Assembly (NCBI GenBank): GCA_025359245.1
Contig: JANYGW010000072.1
Location: 62,001-126,000, forward strand
Direction: 5' to 3'
From: Massilia sp.
Lineage (GTDB): Bacteria > Pseudomonadota > Gammaproteobacteria > Burkholderiales > Burkholderiaceae_D
Length of the DNA stretch: 64,000 bases
Under the pieces are notes generated by a model. It did not search any database, was not told the origin of the DNA, and saw nothing but the letters and a program-made list of their open reading frames with translations. Made by a program: the position numbers and the translations under genes. Below are positions 57,463 to 64,000 of the stretch, in pieces (position 1 is the stretch's first letter; each line of letters starts with the position of its first letter).

Positions 57463-58761
57463 ATGGCCCTCACCAAGCCACTGGCGCCGCAAGCGGCGGC
57501 CGATGCTGCTCCGTCCTGGATGGGAAAGCTCGGTCCCGGCTTGATCACCGGCGCCGCCGACGACGATCCGAGCGGCATCGCGACCTATTCGCAGGCCGGC
57601 GCCCAGTTCGGCTTCGGCATGTTGTGGACGCTGGTGTTTACCTATCCGCTGATGGTTGGTATCCAGATCGTCAGCGCCCGCATCGGCCGCGTGACAGGGC
57701 ACGGACTGGCGACCAATATCCGGCGCCATTATCCGGTCGGGCTGCTGTATGCGATTGTCGGCCTGCTACTGTTGGCCAACACGATCAATATCGCGGCCGA
57801 CGTCGCGGCGATGGGCGATGCGCTCAAGCTGGTGGCCGGCGGCCCCGCGCACTGGTACGCGATCGGGTTCGGGCTGGTGTCGGTGATGCTGCAGGTGTTC
57901 GTGCCGTACAGTAGTTATGTGCGTATCCTGAAGTGGCTGACACTGGCCTTGCTGGCCTATGTGGGAACTGTCTTCGTGGTCCATATTCCATGGGGCCAGC
58001 TGGCGCGGGAGGGCCTGGCGCTGCCGCGCTTTCCATGGACCCCGGCCTTCATCACCACCATCGTTGCCGTGTTCGGCACCACCATCAGCCCCTACCTGTT
58101 TTTCTGGCAGGCGTCGCAGGAAGTGGAAGACCTGCGCGCCGACGACGCTGCGCGCGCGCTGAAAGAGGCGCCGGCCGGGGCGCGCGCCGACTTTACGCGA
58201 ATTAAACTCGACACCTATATCGGCATGGGCTTTTCCAACCTGGTCGCTTTCTTCATCATGCTCACGACGGCAGTGACGCTGCATTTGCACGGCGTCACCG
58301 AGATCAGTTCATCGGCGGCCGCCGCCGCCGCGCTCAAGCCGGTGGCCGGCAATTTCGCGTTTTTCCTGTTCGCGCTGGGGATCATCGGCACCGGCTTGCT
58401 GGCCATTCCCGTGCTGGCCGGCTCGGCTGCCTATGCAGTGGCCGGGACGTTCCGCTGGAAAAACAGCCTGGAACACGCGCCCGCCGTCGCGCCCAGGTTT
58501 TACGGCATCATCGTGGTGGCGACGCTGGCCGGGGTCGGCCTGGTATTTGCACCGATCGACCCGATCAAGGCCCTGTACTGGAGCGCCGTCATCAATGGCG
58601 TGATTTCGATTCCGATCATGGCCATCATGATGCTGCTGGCCAGTCGCAGCGACGTGATGGGCCGGCTGGTGATCGGCCGGCGCCTCAAGGTGCTGGGCTG
58701 GCTGTGCACGGCGGTGATGGCTGCTGCCGTGCTGGCGATGCTGGTGACCCGGGCCGGCTAA
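57463..58761 (+). CDS. Nramp-like divalent metal transporter, non-canonical site
   Basis: A 432-residue transporter with 10-11 membrane segments. GPGLITGAADDDPSGIATY is helix 1; the canonical DPGN of metal sites is DPSG here. Helix 6 reads TTISPYLFFWQASQE, where the usual Met-Pro-His is absent. So it is an Nramp-fold protein that lacks the manganese-type ligands, similar to members associated with Mg or unknown ions. ATG 57463 was chosen; TTG 57454 would overlap the previous stop. The stop overlaps the solute-binding gene by four bases. Confidence 0.82.
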   Translation: MALTKPLAPQAAADAAPSWMGKLGPGLITGAADDDPSGIATYSQAGAQFGFGMLWTLVFTYPLMVGIQIVSARIGRVTGHGLATNIRRHYPVGLLYAIVGLLLLANTINIAADVAAMGDALKLVAGGPAHWYAIGFGLVSVMLQVFVPYSSYVRILKWLTLALLAYVGTVFVVHIPWGQLAREGLALPRFPWTPAFITTIVAVFGTTISPYLFFWQASQEVEDLRADDAARALKEAPAGARADFTRIKLDTYIGMGFSNLVAFFIMLTTAVTLHLHGVTEISSSAAAAAALKPVAGNFAFFLFALGIIGTGLLAIPVLAGSAAYAVAGTFRWKNSLEHAPAVAPRFYGIIVVATLAGVGLVFAPIDPIKALYWSAVINGVISIPIMAIMMLLASRSDVMGRLVIGRRLKVLGWLCTAVMAAAVLAMLVTRAG

Positions 58762-59549
58762 AAGCGCAGCATGGCGCTGGCCTGTTCGGCGCCCAGGTGG
58801 CGCGCGAAGATTTTTTCCAGCGTGCCGTCCTGGCGCATCGCGACCATGGTCTCGGCGAACAGCGCTACGGTGGCCGGCGCCACCCGCTGCTTCGACAGCA
58901 CCAGGCCGGCGATCAGTCGATCCTGCGGGGCCCAGTCCATCACGCGCAGTCCGGCCGCCGATGTCTCGGCGCGCAGCGGGCGCCAACTGGTCTCGAGCGC
59001 GATGATGGCGTGCACCCGACCGATTTTGACGAGCCGCATCAGGGCCGTGAAATCGACCGCGTCGTAGACCCGGCCTTGCGCGCGCATCCTGGCCAGCCAG
59101 GCATCGTATGTCTGGCCATGCTGGAAGCTCTTGATCGCGGCGACCTTGTAGCGCCCATCGGCGGCGAACTCGTCGAGCGATTGCACCTGCGGATCGACCG
59201 CGCTGCTGAGCAAGACATAATTGCGCGAGGCGAAGTAGGGAATGAAGTGCGCGTAACTTTCGCGCTCGGGACTGGCCAGGCCGGACACCGTCATGTCGAG
59301 CCGGCCGGCCTTCAGCATGGTCCAGATGCGGACCCGCGATTCGAGCACCAGCGTCAGGCGGCAACCGGTGCGGCGCGCCAGTTCTTCGATCACGTCGGTG
59401 TCGATGCCTTGCCAGCGGCCGTCGGCGCGCAGCGAATTGAGCGCGCCATGGTCATAGAACGCGACCTTGTAGCTGCCGCACGGCGCGGCGGCAACGGGGC
59501 CGTGGAGGGCGCAAACAAGCAGGCTGATGATCAGGGTGCGGGTCTTCAC
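58758..59549 (-). CDS. orphan periplasmic solute-binding protein
   Basis: A 263-residue exported protein with a signal peptide (MKTRTLIISLLVCALHGPVA from GTG 59549) and a type-3 binding-protein pattern: WQGIDTDVIEELARRTGCRL, IWTMLKAGRLDMTVSGLASP, LVKIGRVHAIIALETSW and ETMVAMRQDGTLEKIF. No transporter partner is beside it. The start is GTG with no ATG in range, so it is uncertain. It is the third orphan binding protein in the window. Confidence 0.75.
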   Translation of the reverse strand: MKTRTLIISLLVCALHGPVAAAPCGSYKVAFYDHGALNSLRADGRWQGIDTDVIEELARRTGCRLTLVLESRVRIWTMLKAGRLDMTVSGLASPERESYAHFIPYFASRNYVLLSSAVDPQVQSLDEFAADGRYKVAAIKSFQHGQTYDAWLARMRAQGRVYDAVDFTALMRLVKIGRVHAIIALETSWRPLRAETSAAGLRVMDWAPQDRLIAGLVLSKQRVAPATVALFAETMVAMRQDGTLEKIFARHLGAEQASAMLRF

Positions 59550-59635
59550 GGGCGTCGGCTCGGAAAAGGCGACCAGGCGTCGCACTGCAATCGTACTCCA
59601 ATTATTGACGCCAGGAAGCCTTTTCGCGGCGCCCG

Positions 59636-61951
59636 CTAGGCCTTTTCGAGCAGTACCGGGATTTCCTTGAACGCCGGCGTATTCGAGCCGCGCGCCAACA
59701 GGTCGAGCGACACCAGCGGCGTCAGTTCGGGGAAATAGCCGAACACGTCGTCGCCTTCGATGGCGTAGCGCACCAGTCGGAATCCGGTCACGCAGCGCTC
59801 GATGCCGTCCAGCGCTGCGGCGCGCACATTGACCAGGTCGCCATCGGCAAAACCGAGCCGGGCCAAAGCGGCCGCGCCGATGAAGAGCACCTTGCGCTCG
59901 TTGTAAATGCCGCGGTAGCGGTCGATTTCGCCTTGCGGATCGCGGTACACGGTGGTGTTGTATTGGCGGTGCGCGCGCACTGTCGCCAGGCACAGAACCC
60001 GCTCGCCATGGCGTTCGCGGGCGCGCGACATGATGGTCTGCTGCGGCAGCGGATGGATCAGGAAACGCGCCTTGCCGCCGTCCGTATGCCAGACCCGTTC
60101 GCGCGCGCTGTTGGGCAGGCGAAAGCCGCGCTCCTGGCGGATCTTCTGGTTGTAACCGGCAAAGCCGTCGACCACGCCGTGCGTGACCTGTTCGATCAAT
60201 GTGCGCGTGAGGTCGTAGTTGCTGCCCATGCCGCGCCAGTCGATGCTTGACTGCGGCAGCGCGTGGCGCGCCAGTTCGCTGACGATGAACGCTTCCGACC
60301 GCAGCGCCGCGCTGGCCGGCGCGTTGCGCCCTTCGGACGCGTGCACCACGCTGGCGGTGTCTTCGACGCTGACGAACTGCGCTCCGCCAGCCTGCTCGTC
60401 GCGCTCGGTGCGGCCCAGGCAGGGCAGCAGCAGGCCGAGCGCACCCGGATACAAATGGGTCCGGTTCAGCGTGGTGGCGATGTGCACCGTCAAGCGCGTG
60501 CCGGACAGGGCATCGAGCACGCGCGGGCTGTCCGGACCGGCCACGGCGAAATTGCCGCCCAGGCCGATGAAGGCCTGCACCGACTGGTCCAGCAGCCCGT
60601 TGATGGTGCCGATCGCATCCAGTCCCGGGCGCGCAGGCGGCACGAAGCCGAACACTTTTGCGAGTCCGGCCAGCCATTCGGGCTTGGGACGGTTGGTCAC
60701 GCCCATGGTGCGGTCGCCCTGGACGTTGGAATGCCCGCGCACCGGCATCACGCCGGCGCCGGGCTTGCCGACGTTGCCGCGCAAGAGCATCAGGTTGACC
60801 AGCATCTGGATCGTTTCGATCGCATATTCGTGCTGGGTCAGGCCCATGCACCAGGTTGCCATCGTCGCTTGCGAAGCGAGGTAGTAGCCGGCCGCCTCGA
60901 CGATCTGCGCGCGCGCCAGGCCGCTGGCCAGCTCGATCTGCTCCCACGGCTGGGCGGCCACGTGCGCGGCCAGGGCGGCGAAACCGTCCGTGTGGCGCGC
61001 GATGAAATCGTGGTCCAGTACGCTTGGCCGGCCGGCCCGGCCCGCTTCGGCATCGCTGTCGAGGACCGCCTTGATCATGCCGGTCAGCGCGGCCAGGTCG
61101 CCGCCCAGGCGCACCTGGTAATAGGCGTCGGCCAGGCGCGTGCCGCGCCCGCTGAGCAATTCGGACGGCGACTGCGGATCGATGAATTGTTCGAGGCCGC
61201 GCTCGAGCAGGGGATTGAACACGATGATCTTGCAGCCGCGCAGCTTCGCTTCGCGCAGGTCGCCCAGCATGCGCGGATGGTTCGATGCCGGATTCTGGCC
61301 GAAAATGAAGACCGCCTCGGCGTGCTCGAAGTCTTCGCGCCCCACCGTCGCCTTGCCCACGCCGATCGACTGGCGCAAGGCGTCGCCCGACGACTCGTGG
61401 CAGTAGTTGGACGAATCTGGCAGGTTGTTGGTGCCGAAGGCGCGCGCGAACAACTGGTAGGGGAAGGCCGCCTCGTTGCTGCTGCGCCCCGATACATAAA
61501 AGGCGGCGCGGTCCGGATGGTCGAGCCCGCGCAGCGCCGCGCCGGCCAATGCAAACGCGTCGTCCCAGGCGATTTCGCGGTAGGTATCGGTCGGCGCGTC
61601 GTAGCGCATCGGCGCGGTGATGCGGCCCAGCGATTCGAGCTCGGCGTTGTCTTTGGCGCGCAGCGCGGCCAGCGTGGTGGCCTGGAACAATTCTGGCGTC
61701 GCGCGCCGGCGGCTGCCTTCGTGGGCGATGGCCCATGCGCCCTGTTCGCAGAAGTCGACCGATTTGCTGGTCGGCGAATCGGGATAGGCGCAGCCGGGGC
61801 AATCGATGCCCTTGGGCTGGTTCAGGCGGTTCAGGGTCGACAAGGCCGGCAGCGCGCCGTTCGTTTGCAGCGCCTTGTAGGTACCGTGCAAGGATCCCCA
61901 TCCGCCAGCCGGCTTGCGGTAGGGGCGGATCGGAATGATTTTGTCAGCCAA
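59636..61951 (-). CDS. YdeP/FdhF-like molybdopterin oxidoreductase
   Basis: A 771-residue molybdopterin enzyme of the FdhF/YdeP class. The N-terminal Fe-S region has DCPGCAYPDSPTSKSVDFCE, followed by DAFALAGAALRG, SGRSSNEAAFPYQLFARAFG, and SNYCHESSG, where the Cys could be the metal ligand. Later blocks are GQNPASNHPRM, NLMLLRGNVGKPGAGV, and VRGHSNVQGDRTMG. In E. coli YdeP is linked to acid resistance; no substrate is proven. The start is set at TTG 61951, seven bases after AGGAG; upstream in-frame codons lack a good site. It is divergent from the nucleotidyltransferase gene. Confidence 0.85.
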   Translation of the reverse strand: MADKIIPIRPYRKPAGGWGSLHGTYKALQTNGALPALSTLNRLNQPKGIDCPGCAYPDSPTSKSVDFCEQGAWAIAHEGSRRRATPELFQATTLAALRAKDNAELESLGRITAPMRYDAPTDTYREIAWDDAFALAGAALRGLDHPDRAAFYVSGRSSNEAAFPYQLFARAFGTNNLPDSSNYCHESSGDALRQSIGVGKATVGREDFEHAEAVFIFGQNPASNHPRMLGDLREAKLRGCKIIVFNPLLERGLEQFIDPQSPSELLSGRGTRLADAYYQVRLGGDLAALTGMIKAVLDSDAEAGRAGRPSVLDHDFIARHTDGFAALAAHVAAQPWEQIELASGLARAQIVEAAGYYLASQATMATWCMGLTQHEYAIETIQMLVNLMLLRGNVGKPGAGVMPVRGHSNVQGDRTMGVTNRPKPEWLAGLAKVFGFVPPARPGLDAIGTINGLLDQSVQAFIGLGGNFAVAGPDSPRVLDALSGTRLTVHIATTLNRTHLYPGALGLLLPCLGRTERDEQAGGAQFVSVEDTASVVHASEGRNAPASAALRSEAFIVSELARHALPQSSIDWRGMGSNYDLTRTLIEQVTHGVVDGFAGYNQKIRQERGFRLPNSARERVWHTDGGKARFLIHPLPQQTIMSRARERHGERVLCLATVRAHRQYNTTVYRDPQGEIDRYRGIYNERKVLFIGAAALARLGFADGDLVNVRAAALDGIERCVTGFRLVRYAIEGDDVFGYFPELTPLVSLDLLARGSNTPAFKEIPVLLEKA

Positions 61952-62212
61952 GGCAATGCTCCTGTGGAGTGCGACCGCACAGCCGGCGCCGGTGCGGCGC
62001 ATGCGGGCTGTCTGGATCAATTCGGGAAGCCTGCAATATACCAGATCGACGCGGCCATTCGCTGTGTGTCGGCGGCTCGCAAATAGACGGGTTCGTTAGC
62101 TGGCACACAGACGGCGCCTCCCGGACCGTCTATCGTCACTAGCGAACACTACACCTCCGCTTTCCCGTTGCCGCGCCGCCACCTCACATCTTCAACAAGC
62201 AAGGACACAAAA

Positions 62213-63358
62213 ATGAAAGCGATGATATTAGCGGCCGGCAAGGGCACGCGCGTGCAGCCGTTGACCTACGACCTGCCCAAGCCGATGATTCCGATCCTGG
62301 GCAAGCCGGTAATGGCCTACCTGATCGAGCACCTGGCCAAGTACGGCGTGCAGGACATCATGGTCAACGTCAGCTACCTGCACGAAAAGATCGAAGACTA
62401 TTTCGGCGAGGGCGAGCAGTGCGGGGTCACCATCGGCTATTCGTTCGAGGGCTACACCAATGACCTTGGCGAAGTGGTGCCGCAGCCGCTCGGTTCGGCC
62501 GGCGGCATGAAGAAGATCCAGCAGTTCGGCGGCTTTTTCGACGACACCACGATCGTGCTGTGCGGCGACGCGCTGATCGACCTCGATATCAAGTCGGCCC
62601 TGTTCGAACACAAGCGCAAGGGCGCGCTGGCCAGCGTCATCACCAAGGAGGTGCCGTGGGATAAGGTGTCCGACTACGGCGTGGTGGTCGCCGACGACGA
62701 GGGCAGGGTGGTGTCGTTCCAGGAAAAACCAGCGCGCGACCAGGCTCGTTCGAATTTCGCCAGCACCGGCATCTATATCTTCGAGCCGGAAGTGCTGGAC
62801 CTGATACCGGCCGATACCACGTTCGACATCGGCTCCGATCTGTTTCCGCTGCTGGTCGCGCGCGGCTTGCCGTTCTATGCGCAAAAGCGCGCCTATGACT
62901 GGATCGATATCGGCAGCGTGACCGACTACTGGAGCGTGCTGCAAAGCGTGCTGCTGGGCGAAGTGGCGCACATGGACGTGCCGGGCGTGCAGATCAGCGA
63001 CGGCCTGTGGGTCGGCCTGAACACGCGCATCGAATGGGAAGGTACCGTCATCGAGGGGCCGGTGTACATCGGCTCCGGCTGCCACATCGAGGCGGGCTGC
63101 CACCTGGTCGGCCCGACCTGGATCGGCCATGGCAGTCACCTGCGCGCCGGCGCCCATGTGGTGCGCAGCGTGCTGTTCGAATACACGCGGATTTCCCCCG
63201 GCGCCCATGTCGAGGAAAAAATCGTGTTCAAGGAGTACAGCGTCGACCGGGCCGGCACGATGTCGCATGTGTCCGAATTCGACAGCAGCGAATGGGGCAA
63301 TGCGCGCGACCGGCGCGCCCGCTCGCGCGTCGTGGCCGAGGTTGCCAAGGCGGCGTGA
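62213..63358 (+). CDS. sugar-1-phosphate nucleotidyltransferase
   Basis: A 381-residue enzyme of the GlmU/mannose-1-phosphate guanylyltransferase class. The N-terminal nucleotidyl domain begins MKAMILAAGKGTRVQPLTYD, with LPKPMIPILGKPVMAYLI, VLCGDALIDLD and GSAGGMKK; a left-handed hexapeptide-repeat C-terminus follows (about 265-345; IEGPVYIGSGCHIEAG, PTWIGHGSHLRAGAHV). It makes an NDP-hexose for surface glycans; the exact sugar is unclear. The ATG at 62213 follows AAGGA. It stands alone. Confidence 0.85.
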   Translation: MKAMILAAGKGTRVQPLTYDLPKPMIPILGKPVMAYLIEHLAKYGVQDIMVNVSYLHEKIEDYFGEGEQCGVTIGYSFEGYTNDLGEVVPQPLGSAGGMKKIQQFGGFFDDTTIVLCGDALIDLDIKSALFEHKRKGALASVITKEVPWDKVSDYGVVVADDEGRVVSFQEKPARDQARSNFASTGIYIFEPEVLDLIPADTTFDIGSDLFPLLVARGLPFYAQKRAYDWIDIGSVTDYWSVLQSVLLGEVAHMDVPGVQISDGLWVGLNTRIEWEGTVIEGPVYIGSGCHIEAGCHLVGPTWIGHGSHLRAGAHVVRSVLFEYTRISPGAHVEEKIVFKEYSVDRAGTMSHVSEFDSSEWGNARDRRARSRVVAEVAKAA

Positions 63359-63494
63359 TTTTAAAGTGATTCGTTTTTTGACCGATTGGTGTGAAAAGCG
63401 TATCGTTTTTGCGCGGGGGGAAGGAGCGCTGTCTTGACGGGCAGGCGACTGTTACACTTGGCGTCCACTGGTCTGTCAGGCGCCGCTTCCTCGC

Positions 63495-64000
63495 ATGCGA
63501 AAAATCATCTTCCTTGTTTTCCTCTCTCTGCTGGGTTGGGTGCTCTTGTCCGGCGGCCAAAAAACCGCGCTCGCTTATGGAAAAGACTGTCTTCGCGATA
63601 CGAAAGCCTGTGACCGCTATGGTCACGGCGATGGCCGCGGCTGGGTGAAAAACAGGGGCGTGCTGTACTTGCCCGATGGTGGAAAAATTCTGCGCATGAC
63701 GGCCGACTCGACGACGATGGAAGTACTGTCGGACCATGGATTCCGATATTTGGCTGAATTCAAAGTTTCGCCCGACTCAAATTACTTTCTTTACCAGGGA
63801 TACGGCGGCGGGGAAAATCCCGAAGTGTACGTTTATGATATCCGGGGCGCTGCGGAGTTCAAATTGCCCGGTTATGGCAGAGTTGAATTTTCTCCGGATA
63901 GCCGGTTTGCCATGCAAACCAATATGCACATGCGTACCGGACCCGAGCAGCTGATCTTGCTGGATCTGGCCGTACGTCCAATGCAGGCACGCGTCATACC
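63495..64000 (+). CDS. exported beta-propeller-like protein, 3' end outside window
   Basis: An open frame starts at ATG 63495 and runs without stop to the last base. It begins MRKIIFLVFLSLLGWVLLSG, a signal or membrane anchor. The visible mature part has two cysteines (KDCLRDTKACDRY) and repeated propeller-type blade sequences (FKVSPDSNYFLYQGYGG, then VEFSPDSRFAMQTNMH), as in TolB-like or WD40-like proteins. Codon use is less GC-rich than in its neighbours. I do not recognise a specific family. Confidence 0.65.
   Translation, partial: MRKIIFLVFLSLLGWVLLSGGQKTALAYGKDCLRDTKACDRYGHGDGRGWVKNRGVLYLPDGGKILRMTADSTTMEVLSDHGFRYLAEFKVSPDSNYFLYQGYGGGENPEVYVYDIRGAAEFKLPGYGRVEFSPDSRFAMQTNMHMRTGPEQLILLDLAVRPMQARVI

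Noticed and set aside
58758-61901. A 1047-codon minus-strand frame across the solute-binding gene and most of the molybdoenzyme
   Set aside because: Only its last 263 codons encode a family-like protein. The rest is Arg/Ala/Pro-rich shadow translation opposite to the correct frame of the molybdoenzyme.
62008-62025. FNR half-site upstream of the molybdoenzyme
   Set aside because: Only TTGAT is present on the minus strand; the second half does not match.
62101-62115. Possible sigma-54 element TGGCACACAGACGGC before the nucleotidyltransferase
   Set aside because: The -24 half is fair with correct spacing, but the -12 half is poor and no dyad lies nearby.

Overview
The window is high-GC, gene-dense bacterial chromosome. 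The families present (a classical betaproteobacterial porin, FNR and DNR-like regulators, a LacI-type gluconate operon, orphan solute-binding proteins) suggest a betaproteobacterium of the Oxalobacteraceae, Massilia or Duganella-like. That placement is inference; no rRNA or other marker is present. I see no rRNA, tRNA, CRISPR array, complete insertion sequence or prophage.

Layout. (1) 1-10.6 kb: a sugar-phosphate block, gnd (cut by the window edge)-HAD-tal-pgm, tkt facing it, then zwf-class I aldolase-glycoamylase-like protein, with start/stop overlaps that suggest translational coupling. (2) 10.6-18 kb: an orphan solute-binding protein; a three-gene envelope operon (SGNH hydrolase, anchored protein, Lnt-like acyltransferase with a long C-terminal extension); a TetR/DUF1304 pair sharing a clear operator. 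(3) 18.1-24.3 kb: a Cus-type copper/silver efflux operon whose cusB is split by a one-base frameshift. (4) 24.4-29 kb: mixed genes (solute-binding protein, GIY-YIG, alpha/beta hydrolase, Stealth-type phosphotransferase, RlpA-like). (5) 28.9-33.1 kb: gluconate operon gntK-transporter-porin with its LacI-type regulator and a near-perfect operator. (6) 33.2-34.8 kb: a decayed DMT exporter, hemC and a 246-bp MITE-like palindromic element. (7) 34.8-52.9 kb: a redox/anaerobiosis region with hemA, fnr, a FrdA paralogue, an RquA-like rhodoquinone enzyme, a Pat-like acetyltransferase, a hybrid kinase, an NtrB/NtrC-like pair, a DNR-like regulator, hemN, pdxH and universal stress proteins. (8) 53-64 kb: GGDEF-TPR protein, hemerythrin, membrane proteins, Nramp-like transporter, a YdeP/FdhF-like molybdoenzyme, a sugar nucleotidyltransferase and a gene cut by the window end.

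The most interesting reading is region 7. Two intergenic regions 8 kb apart each carry two dyads of the form TTCCC-N6-GGGAA (two exact, two with one or two changes), spaced exactly 30 bp start to start in both. Sigma-54-type -24/-12 elements with the required 10-nt GG-to-GC spacing lie beside them: one reading into fnr-hemA, one into the FrdA-paralogue/rquA/pat operon, one into the NtrB/NtrC-like pair itself. The local NtrC-like protein has the sigma-54 contact motif GAFTGA, and its partner kinase has a CX4CX2C cluster just after the phospho-acceptor histidine. I infer a redox-responsive, autoregulated sigma-54 circuit placed above FNR. Good FNR boxes then precede the DNR-like gene, hemN-pdxH and the divergent stress-protein genes. 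The FrdA paralogue next to rquA has lost nearly all residues needed for fumarate reduction and covalent FAD, so its role is open.
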